A stretch of 52,502 bases of DNA from a virus, in the IMG/VR virus record IMGVR_UViG_3300013297_000007, positions 1 through 52,502 of that record, one strand, 5' to 3'. Positions 39,095 to 46,214 of the stretch are shown here, piece by piece (the first letter of the stretch is position 1; the number at the start of each line of letters is the position of its first letter). Under the pieces are notes generated by a model, which saw only the letters and a list, made by a program, of their open reading frames with translations, ran no database searches and was not told the origin of the DNA. A program made the translations under genes and the position numbers.

Positions 39095-39110
39095 GCAGCA
39101 GCGGTGCTGC
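39095..39110 (+). promoter_or_regulatory. GCGG-loop leader hairpin 9
   Basis: Stem GCAGCA/TGCTGC; ATAAGG 5 nt later. Confidence 0.7.
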
Positions 39111-39130
39111 GACACATAAGGTTTCAGATC

Positions 39131-39493
39131 ATGCAGACCCTTCATTTCGAAGCCAATCCCGACATGCTCGCCACCGAGCTTGAGCATTATGTTTGCGCCG
39201 AGATTCCCCTGGCGCTCGCCGGGCTCATCTGCAGCCGTCTGGGCGAGCCTGCGATCGACAACGGGCATTTCAGCGCCTGGTATGCGACCGTCACGCTCAA
39301 GGAGGATGCGACGTCCTATGAGGCCTGTCTGCCGTTCGCCATGCGGATCACGCACACCGGCCGCTCGCAGATACAGATCCGGTTCGCCGACCAATATCTG
39401 TTTGGCGATGTCGCCAAGGCCCTCGTGCCGGAGCTCACGCTCTTCCCGATCGATCGCCGGCGTTCGCAGACCGACGTCAAGCGCGCCGCCTGA
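39131..39493 (+). CDS. Hypothetical protein with tandem-promoter leader
   Basis: ATG 39131. 120 residues: LHFEANPDMLATELEHYVC, SAWYATVTLKED and RSQIQIRFADQYLF, an alpha/beta protein. Two promoter-like elements and a strong terminator make it a single-gene, probably well-expressed unit. Function unknown. Confidence 0.7.
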   Translation: MQTLHFEANPDMLATELEHYVCAEIPLALAGLICSRLGEPAIDNGHFSAWYATVTLKEDATSYEACLPFAMRITHTGRSQIQIRFADQYLFGDVAKALVPELTLFPIDRRRSQTDVKRAA

Positions 39494-39583
39494 ACACGCA
39501 ATTCCTGGTGGAGTGGAAGGGAGGAGGCGAGATGAAGTAGCCGATGCGGGACACGGCTGGGAGTAGCCGTCAGTGAATAGATC

Positions 39584-39618
39584 AGGAGCCACCCGAGGGT
39601 AACGCGTGGGTGGCTCCT
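39584..39618 (+). terminator. Intrinsic terminator with T-run
   Basis: AGGAGCCACCC/GGGTGGCTCCT, 13-nt loop, followed by TTCTTTTG. Confidence 0.85.
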
Positions 39619-39860
39619 TTCTTTTGCCTCATGCGCCTTGCCATGGATCTCCATGGCTTGCCTCGGAATAGCCTGGAATTCCCAAATCGGGGGTCGGCTG
39701 GGGATCCGTTTATGGGGATCGATGGCTTTGTCGATACCAAGCATTGGCGTCTGCCGCGACCCATGACGAGCCGGATCTGCGTCCCATGGGTCGCCATGGG
39801 CGCCTTTGGCGCCGGTGCCGCTTGCGGTTGATGAGCGCTCTGCTAATCTGAGACACATCA
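39619..39860. other. Gene-poor stretch with CCATGG repeats
   Basis: No supported gene. CCATGG occurs at 39642, 39651, 39783 and 39793. GGCGCC-TTT-GGCGCC near 39801 can fold. The stretch ends at the GGGGAGG before ATG 39873. Confidence 0.45.
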
Positions 39861-39872
39861 GGGGAGGAACTC

Positions 39873-40019
39873 ATGCGTTATCTGATCTCTGTCGCGCGCT
39901 CGCCGCGTATCTCTGTCGCTTTGCTTATGATTGCCGTGCTCGCGGTCGTCGTAATCGCTAATGGTCTCAAGCAGCCAATCGACGCCGAGCAAGGCGATCG
40001 CGCCTATTTGGTGCGCTGA
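39873..40019 (+). CDS. 48-residue membrane miniprotein
   Basis: ATG 39873 follows GGGGAGGA. Basic start, hydrophobic ISVALLMIAVLAVVVIANGL, polar tail. Confidence 0.6.
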   Translation: MRYLISVARSPRISVALLMIAVLAVVVIANGLKQPIDAEQGDRAYLVR

Positions 40020-40020
40020 T

Positions 40021-40143
40021 ATGGGCCGAGCCTTGCTCGCGTGCATGTGGACGTTCGCGGCCGCGTTCGCGTTGCTGACATGCGTAAACCTGGGGCGAGC
40101 CTGGACCGTCGAAGCCGGCTCGGGCTATATCTCCCTTAAGTAA
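40021..40143 (+). CDS. 40-residue membrane miniprotein
   Basis: ATG 40021, one base after the previous stop. Hydrophobic LLACMWTFAAAFALLTCV with two Cys, polar end. Confidence 0.55.
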   Translation: MGRALLACMWTFAAAFALLTCVNLGRAWTVEAGSGYISLK

Positions 40144-40154
40144 GCGCATGAGTC

Positions 40155-40176
40155 GCGAATCATCATGATGATTCGC
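40155..40176. repeat. 22-bp perfect palindrome
   Basis: Centred on CATG with arms GCGAATCAT and ATGATTCGC, 11 nt after the previous stop; contains the AATCATCA word. Confidence 0.75.
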
Positions 40177-40251
40177 TGATTCGGTTTTCTGATCGCAAAT
40201 TCCCAACATCGTCGGACCAGAAACCGCGAAAATCTGCGGAAAATTAGTCCT

Positions 40252-40270
40252 TGTGTCTAACCACACACGG
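40252..40270 (+). promoter_or_regulatory. TGTGTCTAA/CCACACACGG promoter-like element
   Basis: A degenerate copy before hairpin 10. Confidence 0.5.
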
Positions 40271-40286
40271 TCCTAGAAAATGGTCA

Positions 40287-40304
40287 CACCGAAGCGGTTC
40301 GGTG
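40287..40304 (+). promoter_or_regulatory. GCGG-loop leader hairpin 10 (covariant)
   Basis: Stem CACCGAA/TTCGGTG: the upper pair C-G seen in other copies is A-T here, with loop GCGG kept. AAAGG 7 nt later. Confidence 0.75.
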
Positions 40305-40323
40305 CAAACGAAAGGTAACTCTC

Positions 40324-41010
40324 ATGACGAACGAAACTCTCTCCCTGCGTGACCGTGCGAACGCTTTCGATCAGGTCGCGGTTGACGCAATGGTCGCTGA
40401 CATTACCGCGTCGCTCGCACGTCGCGACGTATTCGAAGCAGCGAACGGTCTCGCGCTCGACCAGAAGAACAGCTATACCGACGGTCGCGCTGTGATCGTC
40501 AAGTATGGCAATCAGGTCGCACGAACCTTTCTCGCGCTCAGCCTGACACCGGCGAACGTATTCGAACGCAAGGTGCAATCTACCAAGATGTTCAACGCGA
40601 AGGCGCTGAAGAAAGTCGCCGAGGTCGCAGCGTATATCTGCGGTGATCGCACTAAGATTGAACTCGTAGTGCGCGCTTTCTTGTGCTGCTCGATCATCGC
40701 GACCGAACGCGGTGTCGATGTCATCACGAACGACATCAATAAGCGCTTTCTCAATAACGCGTCGTTCGGTGCGCTGATCAAAGACAAAAAGCTTCAGAGC
40801 GAGATTGCAGCGCTGCGCCACAAGTTCATGAGCGGTGGGGCAGAGACGCAATCGTCTCAAGCGCGCAACGTGCTCGACGTGCTCGGTGTCGGTTCGATCA
40901 TGACCACGCACCACGCGCGCGACAGCATCAAGCTCAACCGCGATCATGACTTCGTCAAGCTGTTCAGCGCTGACTACCTGACCAGCGTCGCAGACAAAGC
41001 GACCGCCTGA
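40324..41010 (+). CDS. Hypothetical protein, last rightward gene
   Basis: 228 residues, mostly helical: an N-terminal LRDRANAFDQVAVDAMV, a central KALKKVAEVAAYICGDRTK and LVVRAFLCCSIIATERGVDV, then a polar C-terminal part. Codon use is strongly biased to a few codons (GCG, GTC, CGC, GAC), suggesting high expression. It is a single-gene unit with its own hairpin leader and terminator. Function unknown. Confidence 0.75.
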   Translation: MTNETLSLRDRANAFDQVAVDAMVADITASLARRDVFEAANGLALDQKNSYTDGRAVIVKYGNQVARTFLALSLTPANVFERKVQSTKMFNAKALKKVAEVAAYICGDRTKIELVVRAFLCCSIIATERGVDVITNDINKRFLNNASFGALIKDKKLQSEIAALRHKFMSGGAETQSSQARNVLDVLGVGSIMTTHHARDSIKLNRDHDFVKLFSADYLTSVADKATA

Positions 41011-41018
41011 TACGTGAG

Positions 41019-41050
41019 ACTGCTAGCGCGCATCACACCGCGCTAGCAGT
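41019..41050. terminator. Hairpin at the convergent end
   Basis: A perfect 12-bp stem ACTGCTAGCGCG/CGCGCTAGCAGT, 8-nt loop, 8 nt after the stop. Confidence 0.7.
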
Positions 41051-41497
41051 CACCTGCAACACGCGGTGAGCCTGACCTGACCAACCTGGGTCGCACTGAC
41101 ATCGACAGCCTTATCAGCCGGTGAGAAGTCCTAGAATTATGCCGTGGGCGCCGAGGGGGATGCCGCCTCTCAGGCAGCTCCCGAAAGCACGACGCCATCC
41201 ACCGGCGATCAGGCGCCCCGAAAAGTCGCCAGATGTGGCGAGAAGTCTGCGCCATCCATCGCCAACTCGCCAATTTCGACGAGATATCGCGATGGTCAGA
41301 CTGTTAGAAAGAACGGCGGGAATATCTAACGGCGTGTCGGCCTATCGGTGCGGAGATTGAAGCGGCTATTCTCCGCGTCGGGCTTGCGAGCACGCAGGCG
41401 ATTATGCGATCAGGCTATGCGCTGCGGCGGGCGCACACTTCCCCGGCTGTGCGGGGATGAAGGGGTCTGGAGACAGCCTTTCCTGCCGCAGCGCGCC
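41051..41497. other. Convergent intergenic region, no supported gene
   Basis: About 450 nt between converging units. Frames here lack start signals and coupling. GTTAGA/TCTAAC (41301-41329) is the only other clear repeat. It may be a gene remnant. Confidence 0.5.
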
Positions 41498-41872
41498 TCA
41501 CTTGTCCGAAATATGCAGCTTATTTCGGACAGACTCCCTGGCTCGGGAACTGGACGCTGAAGCCATCCACCGATGGTCAGCGATAACCACAGGCCGCTTG
41601 CGCCAGTAGCCCCATTCGGCGCGCCGCTCGTCAATGGCGCGCCACTCGTCAATATAGCGAGAATGATCAAAACAGGCGAACGTCAGGTAGCCATGATACC
41701 AGGCCATCGCCATTCCCCAGGCTGCCTTCGGTGTCGTGAAGCCATACAGCGACACCAGCAACGCCAGGCCATCCGGCCGAAACATTTCGAATGCGTATAT
41801 CTGACCCGTGCCGAGACGATGGGTCCGGACGCGTGGCTTTATGCTCGCGTCCTTCACATTACACAATGTCAT
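41498..41872 (-). CDS. Hypothetical protein
   Basis: Start at 41872 (GAAAGG 6 nt upstream on the minus strand); 41917 is a longer alternative. 124 residues: TLCNVKDASIKPRVRTHRLG, LALLVSLYGFTTPKAAWG and an aromatic basic C-terminus. Its final codons lie in a 10-bp hairpin. Function unknown. Confidence 0.55.
   Translation of the reverse strand: MTLCNVKDASIKPRVRTHRLGTGQIYAFEMFRPDGLALLVSLYGFTTPKAAWGMAMAWYHGYLTFACFDHSRYIDEWRAIDERRAEWGYWRKRPVVIADHRWMASASSSRARESVRNKLHISDK
41504..41530. terminator. Hairpin at the 3' end of the minus-strand gene
   Basis: GTCCGAAATA/TATTTCGGAC, 7-nt loop, inside the last codons of the leftward gene. Confidence 0.5.
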
Positions 41873-42002
41873 GGCCATCCTTTCGTAAGCCAGTGCTCGA
41901 GCGAGCATCTGACGCATCGCCTGCGCTCATAAAAGAACCAGGTCGGCCGGACCTCGATCGTCATATAGAGACAACCCAAGATCCGGCAGAGGAGGGTGCG
42001 TT

Positions 42003-43652
42003 TCACGCCGCGGCCAGATAGGTCTGCATGCGTGTGGTCAACACTGCCATCTCGGCCTGAATAGCGGCGAACTCCTTGGCGCGCGCTTCAGCCTTGGCGA
42101 TCGCCGCGAGACGGTTTGCCTCGGCCGCGGCAGCTGCATCAGCAGCGGCTTTGTCTTCGGCGGCTTTTCTGGCTGCCGCGGCTGCAGCCGCCGCTTCGGC
42201 GGCAAGCTTATCCTTGGTCGCCTGGTTCTGCGCGGTCAGTAGATAATAGATCGGGTAGGCGGGCAGGGTGATGTGAGGCATCTCGCCCCAGACCCCATAC
42301 TGGCTTCCTGGGCCCGACAGTTCAAAGAAGCAGACTTCGGTCGCGCCGGCATCCCATGCGGTTTGCAGGCTCGACATGATGATTCCCGCGACCGGTTCGG
42401 AATGTGCGATTGGGAGGATCCAGTTGAGCAGCGCGTTTCGCACATTCGCGTCTGTCACCCAGGGCGCCTGCAGGTAGAGCGACATGTCGCCCTCATAGAC
42501 CTTGTATGCGATGCCGGCCGCTGCGCACGCGGCTGCGGCCTTCTGGTGGCGGAGCGCAAGCGGGGCGACCTTCGACTGCAGAAGCGCGATGAAGCCGGCT
42601 TTGTCGTCCGCGTTCATCATCGGCACGTATTTCGCGACGAAATCCTCGATCTTGGCGAAGTCGTTCATGTTGAGGTAGGAGGCGTTCGCGTAGCCTGCGA
42701 TCAGCGACCTTGGGGCGCCGGATTCATCCCAGCCCTTCAGGATCGCCGGCAGGTTCGAGGCGCCGTCGCTGGCTTGGCTCGCGAGGTTGATCTTGAACTT
42801 GGGCGAGACGGACGACACGAGCTTCGCGACCTGGCCCGCGCGCCAGCCATAATAGCTGAGCACATCGGAATAGGCGGCCTTGGTCAGATTATAATGGGCG
42901 GCCGCGGCGGCGTAGGCATAGGTGCGATGGTAGGTCCAACCATATTCGTTGCTCCACTCGAAGTCGACCTCGGCGCCGTAGCTGGCGAGCGCCATCGCGG
43001 TGGCCATGATGTCGGAATCGGGCATGAGATGGTGGATTGGATACCAGAGCTTCACGCCGAGCTTCTGCGCGAGCGCACCGGCGATTTCAGCCGCCATACC
43101 GCCCGTGGCGTCATTGAAGTTGGCGTCGGTCGGGAGCGGTCTACGCGCGGGCCAGTAATCGGCGTTGGTCGCGTTCCAGTCCAGCAGACGAAGCGGGCCG
43201 AACGGGCTGACGCGTGTTAGAAAATCAGGGTTGAATATCTCACCGGAAAGATAGAGCTGCTCATGCTCGAGGCGCATGAAAGCCATCTTGGTGACGGGGC
43301 CGGTGGCGGTGATCACCAGGCCAACGCCGGTGGATGCTGATTTGATGGTGAAGGTCGCCCGGCCGTTGACTGGCTTCACGGTGCCCCAGGGCGTGCTGAC
43401 CGATGCGACGTTGGCATCGCAGAGGAAAACATAATCGTGCGAGGTCGGATTGGTGACGATGGACGTGTCGATCGGATCGAGCGGCACCTGGCGCGAGACG
43501 GAGCCGGCCTTGGTGGGCAGAAGCGTCACCGGGTCGCAGGCGGCCGTATCATTGAACGGGGCGCTCGACATGCTGAGACGATTAATGAACGGGCATTCGT
43601 TAGTGTAATAATTGTCGGCGCCGAGGTTGGCGCCATAGAACGGATACGTCAC
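42003..43652 (-). CDS. Glycoside-hydrolase-like protein with Ala-rich C-terminal helix
   Basis: 549 residues. A beta-rich N-terminal part (1-150) is followed by an alpha/beta domain with EWSNEYGW (E236), the Asn-Glu acid/base motif of clan A hydrolases, YKVYEGDM (E388) and CFFELSG (E444) as nucleophile candidates. Residues 478-549 form an Ala/Lys/Glu coiled coil. The layout suits a virion- or cell-surface polysaccharide enzyme, e.g. a depolymerase. No signal peptide was seen. The family call is by motif only. Confidence 0.6.
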   Translation of the reverse strand: MTYPFYGANLGADNYYTNECPFINRLSMSSAPFNDTAACDPVTLLPTKAGSVSRQVPLDPIDTSIVTNPTSHDYVFLCDANVASVSTPWGTVKPVNGRATFTIKSASTGVGLVITATGPVTKMAFMRLEHEQLYLSGEIFNPDFLTRVSPFGPLRLLDWNATNADYWPARRPLPTDANFNDATGGMAAEIAGALAQKLGVKLWYPIHHLMPDSDIMATAMALASYGAEVDFEWSNEYGWTYHRTYAYAAAAAHYNLTKAAYSDVLSYYGWRAGQVAKLVSSVSPKFKINLASQASDGASNLPAILKGWDESGAPRSLIAGYANASYLNMNDFAKIEDFVAKYVPMMNADDKAGFIALLQSKVAPLALRHQKAAAACAAAGIAYKVYEGDMSLYLQAPWVTDANVRNALLNWILPIAHSEPVAGIIMSSLQTAWDAGATEVCFFELSGPGSQYGVWGEMPHITLPAYPIYYLLTAQNQATKDKLAAEAAAAAAAARKAAEDKAAADAAAAAEANRLAAIAKAEARAKEFAAIQAEMAVLTTRMQTYLAAA

Positions 43653-43662
43653 AGCAAGTCCT

Positions 43663-44043
43663 TCAAACTAGGCCATAAAGCGGATTGTCGAGCGCCGGGT
43701 CGGCGGGCTCTGGGGTCTCGTCTATCGAGGGCGAATTGCCGAAAAAGGCGTCGAGAATCTTGCGCTCGTGCTTTTCAGCTATGCGCTTGAGGACGGCATC
43801 ATCGAGGTCGGGCCATTCGTCGAGCGTGACGCTCGTGACATTCCGGCCGGTAAATTTCTGCTTCCTTTGCTTGACGGCGGGGGTGGGCGTGTAGTCCGCC
43901 TGATCGAAGATCTTCGTCGCGCCCTGCCGCGAGATCGTCGTGCCGACATTCCAGCTAAACCAATGAGATGCCGCGTCCTCAAACGGGTTGATCCCGCGTG
44001 TCTTGTCGTACAGGTCCATCGGATAATACTCGTCGCTACCCAT
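43663..44043 (-). CDS. Hypothetical protein with PLYGLV C-terminal tag
   Basis: 126 residues, start GTG-independent ATG at 44043. SHWFSWNVGTTISRQGATK, a basic middle and helices, then an acidic Pro-rich linker and DNPLYGLV. This is the only tagged protein on the minus strand, which rules out a rightward-operon artefact. Confidence 0.7.
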   Translation of the reverse strand: MGSDEYYPMDLYDKTRGINPFEDAASHWFSWNVGTTISRQGATKIFDQADYTPTPAVKQRKQKFTGRNVTSVTLDEWPDLDDAVLKRIAEKHERKILDAFFGNSPSIDETPEPADPALDNPLYGLV

Positions 44044-44045
44044 GG

Positions 44046-44132
44046 TCAGGACCGGATTGCCGCGAGCAGGAACAATATCAGCGAACCGACCCAGAGGGAC
44101 GCGCGAAGCCTCGCGCGCTCGAGATCGGTCAC
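44046..44132 (-). CDS. 28-residue membrane micropeptide
   Basis: GTG at 44132 overlaps the previous stop (GTGA). TDLERARLRA then a hydrophobic SLWVGSLILFLLAAI: one span with a basic N-side. Confidence 0.45.
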   Translation of the reverse strand: MTDLERARLRASLWVGSLILFLLAAIRS

Positions 44133-44359
44133 GCGAATTTCCAATATTGGCGGCCCGAATTGCCCGGCCTGGCCTCGGGGAAGGTCGAGGTGATGAGACT
44201 GTCGCGCAGCAGCAGGTTGAACGCGCGGTCGATGTCTGTGGCCGACGCCGACGTGACGGCCGTCAGATTGTTCTCCATTTCGCTGTAGAGCACCGGCGCG
44301 TTTGCCGAGCTCATATAGCGGATGATGTCGAGCTGGGTTTGGTGCAGGCAGCGGCTCAT
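44129..44359 (-). CDS. Winged-helix-like small protein
   Basis: Start at 44359 (ATGA). 76 residues: QTQLDIIRYMSSANAPVLYS, AFNLLLRDSLI and GRQYWKFA, matching a small winged helix (three helices and a wing). Possible DNA-binding regulator. Confidence 0.6.
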   Translation of the reverse strand: MSRCLHQTQLDIIRYMSSANAPVLYSEMENNLTAVTSASATDIDRAFNLLLRDSLITSTFPEARPGNSGRQYWKFA

Positions 44360-44748
44360 TTCGCGAACGCGAGAACCATGTTCTCGCCCTCCTGGCGGAC
44401 CTTGAGCACCGGAACGAATGCGGTGCGCGCGGCTTGGATCGTGGTGAGCGTCTCGCGATCGCCCGGGAAGGCAATGGCGAGGTGAACGGCGCTGAGCGGG
44501 CATGTCTGATCAAAGGTCAGCTCGGGGATGCCAATCGACAGCGCCCACTCACCCGCCAGAATACCGACCGCGTCGCCGCGCTGGTGGATGATCTCGCCGA
44601 TCGTGATGATCTCATGAACGCCGTCGAGGACGTGTGTCAGGCCGTCGCGATCGGTAAATTCGGAACCACCGAACACCAGAACGCTCCAGGGCGCGGTGCC
44701 CATGACAGGATGCTGAAGCAGCTCGTCGGTTCGAATAATCATATTCAT
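44356..44748 (-). CDS. SLOG-fold protein (DUF2493-like)
   Basis: Start at 44748, just after the upstream stop. 130 residues: VLVFGGSEFTDRDGL, IITIGEIIHQRGDAVGILA, EWALSIGI and HLAIAFPGDRET, the arrangement of DUF2493/YspA-like Rossmannoid SLOG domains that bind nucleotides. No effector domain is attached. A nucleotide-sensing or counter-defence role is possible. Confidence 0.65.
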   Translation of the reverse strand: MNMIIRTDELLQHPVMGTAPWSVLVFGGSEFTDRDGLTHVLDGVHEIITIGEIIHQRGDAVGILAGEWALSIGIPELTFDQTCPLSAVHLAIAFPGDRETLTTIQAARTAFVPVLKVRQEGENMVLAFAK

Positions 44749-44749
44749 G

Positions 44750-45043
44750 TTATTGTTCTGTCCCAGGCATATTGAGATTGGAGCGAGGCCACACGGGCCC
44801 GGTATCGATGACGACGCCGCGCGTGGTGGATTCCGAGCCGACATAAGCCGGCCAGAGAACATCGCCGGAGAAGCTGGCGAAGAAGATGCGCCCGGTGCGG
44901 ATGACCTCCATCAGCTCGTCTTCATCGAGCTGCCAGCAGCTGACGAGGCAGCTGCCGTTCCGGAAGACGGGGAGATCGCCCGTATTCTCGTTTTCCGAGG
45001 TGTAGACCACATTGTGGCCGGGAAAGGCGACGGGCTGAGCCAC
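44750..45043 (-). CDS. Hypothetical protein
   Basis: GTG start at 45043. 97 residues: HNVVYTSENENTGDLPVF, SCWQLDEDELMEVIRTG and a C-terminal Pro/Asn-rich end. A compact alpha/beta protein of phage type; function unknown. Confidence 0.65.
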   Translation of the reverse strand: MAQPVAFPGHNVVYTSENENTGDLPVFRNGSCLVSCWQLDEDELMEVIRTGRIFFASFSGDVLWPAYVGSESTTRGVVIDTGPVWPRSNLNMPGTEQ

Positions 45044-45046
45044 AGG

Positions 45047-45472
45047 TCAGAACTTGCGAAACCGTACACCATGCTGCTCCATCGCCGCGACGCCCATCGT
45101 CACGACCTTGCGCAGCGTATGCAAAGCGAGATCACTTGCTGCAGGGTCGGCGCCGCGGGAGATCTGCGATCGCGCCTCCTGAAGGTAATCCTCCATGAAG
45201 AGGATCCAGGCGCCGAGATCATGCTTGCCGCCCGACGATGTCGTCTCGGGGTTCCAGCGCGAATCCTGATAGAGGCGCTCGCCCTCGATCGCCGCGAAGA
45301 TTTCGGTGCGGCCGGCGCCACGAACTCCAGCATAGTCGCTCACCGACTGTGGCTTGTTGGCGCGAATCTCCGCCTGGTAGGCGGGATCTGCGGTGCAGAA
45401 ACCAATAGCGTGACCACAGATGCCGATCGGGCCCATGCAGCGAACACGCGGGCGTTCAATATGACTATTCAT
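45047..45472 (-). CDS. Conserved phage protein, MazG-like helical type
   Basis: Start at 45472 with GAGG upstream; much longer in-frame starts are rejected. 141 residues: a Cys-rich N-terminus, then IEGERLYQDSRW, HDLGAWILFMEDYLQEA and LRKVVTMGVAAMEQHG, a pattern I recognise from phage nucleotide-metabolism loci. MazG-like activity is a guess. Confidence 0.6.
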   Translation of the reverse strand: MNSHIERPRVRCMGPIGICGHAIGFCTADPAYQAEIRANKPQSVSDYAGVRGAGRTEIFAAIEGERLYQDSRWNPETTSSGGKHDLGAWILFMEDYLQEARSQISRGADPAASDLALHTLRKVVTMGVAAMEQHGVRFRKF

Positions 45473-45474
45473 GA

Positions 45475-45567
45475 TTACCTCGCAAAGAGTGCGCAGGCGG
45501 GCAGCAGGGTGAATGCAATGCTGACCACAGCAACGATGAAATAGGGGTGCCCCAACAGACGCGTCAT
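45475..45567 (-). CDS. 30-residue membrane micropeptide
   Basis: ATG 45567 overlaps the upstream stop (ATGA). TRLLGHPYFIVAVVSIAFTL then a Cys-containing short tail. Confidence 0.45.
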   Translation of the reverse strand: MTRLLGHPYFIVAVVSIAFTLLPACALFAR

Positions 45568-45803
45568 CCGAGCCGCACCTCAGAGCCCCACGATGTGATA
45601 CCGAGCGCTGTGCGGACCTCGGCGCGCTGCGCGCGACGGCCGACCTCGGCGGCACGGTTGAGGTGATGGGCGACGCGGTGAGCAATCGATGCTGCACCAC
45701 CAAGTTCGTGGCCGTAGACCACCTGGTAGCCCGCATCATCCCCACGGCTACGGCACCAGATCGATGCATCTTCCTCTTTGACGAAGAATTCGGGGTATCT
45801 CAT
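45564..45803 (-). CDS. Small hypothetical protein
   Basis: 79 residues, ATGA at both ends. SIWCRSRGDDAGYQVVYG then an Ala/Arg helix. Function unknown. Confidence 0.6.
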   Translation of the reverse strand: MRYPEFFVKEEDASIWCRSRGDDAGYQVVYGHELGGAASIAHRVAHHLNRAAEVGRRAQRAEVRTALGITSWGSEVRLG

Positions 45804-46006
45804 TCGCCATATTCCCCGCGCATGGCGCTCACGACCTTTTGGATTGCGTCGGTGACGTCATCGACCGGCACGTCATGCGCCAGAAGTCGCATCGCTACAT
45901 CGATCAGCGTTCCTTCCGTATCGCTCTTCCACCAACCCTCGGCCGGCGTGACTTCGTCGACAATCTCTGTCGCCATCACTTCGAAATTTGATGCTACGAT
46001 GCTCAT
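45800..46006 (-). CDS. Small acidic hypothetical protein
   Basis: Start at 46006, 13 nt after the leftward promoter element. 68 residues: SNFEVMATEIVDEV, then a helix with DDVTDAIQKVVSAM. Function unknown. Confidence 0.6.
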   Translation of the reverse strand: MSIVASNFEVMATEIVDEVTPAEGWWKSDTEGTLIDVAMRLLAHDVPVDDVTDAIQKVVSAMRGEYGE

Positions 46007-46018
46007 AAACAACTCTTA

Positions 46019-46040
46019 GATGTGTGTGGTTTACTATGCA
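46019..46040 (-). promoter_or_regulatory. Leftward TGCATA/CCACACACA promoter-like element
   Basis: The minus strand reads TGCATAGTAAACCACACACA; drives 46006 leftwards to 42003. Confidence 0.6.
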
Positions 46041-46046
46041 AGGTGC

Positions 46047-46214
46047 TTAAAGCGGGATCCACCGAAAATTTACGCGGCCGCGCCAACGCTTATAGATCGC
46101 CGGGATCCACCAGGCGAATGCCAGGACCGCCGCGAAGCTGGCGACAGCGACCGCCGGAATGATCGTCAATATGACGATCCACGCGAACCATGCGGGAACA
46201 ATGATAGTGGTCAT
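46047..46214 (-). CDS. 55-residue membrane miniprotein next to the spanin genes
   Basis: ATG 46214 overlaps the o-spanin stop. Two hydrophobic stretches (FAWIVILTIIPAVAV; SFAAVLAFAWWIPA) then a basic end (KRWRGR). A small holin-like protein is a fair guess, given the lysis neighbours and charge layout. Confidence 0.5.
   Translation of the reverse strand: MTTIIVPAWFAWIVILTIIPAVAVASFAAVLAFAWWIPAIYKRWRGRVNFRWIPL

Noticed and set aside
27607-39110. Repeated GCAGCAGCGGTGCT read as a CRISPR or simple repeat
   Set aside because: Spacing is irregular (1-4 kb), each copy is a leader hairpin before a gene; no spacers.
39610-39831. 73-codon frame after the strong terminator
   Set aside because: Starts in the terminator T-run and crosses CCATGG repeats; no leader signal.
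41144-41329. 61-codon Ser/Ala-rich frame in the convergent gap
   Set aside because: No ribosome site, no coupling, disordered composition; could be a remnant but not supportable.
41940-41990. Rightward CATATAGAGACAACCC as a promoter element
   Set aside because: Matches only partly and would read into minus-strand genes.
42273-43220. Plus-strand 315-codon frame
   Set aside because: Lies entirely opposite the glycosidase-like gene, no Shine-Dalgarno, Arg/Gly-rich composition typical of an antisense frame.
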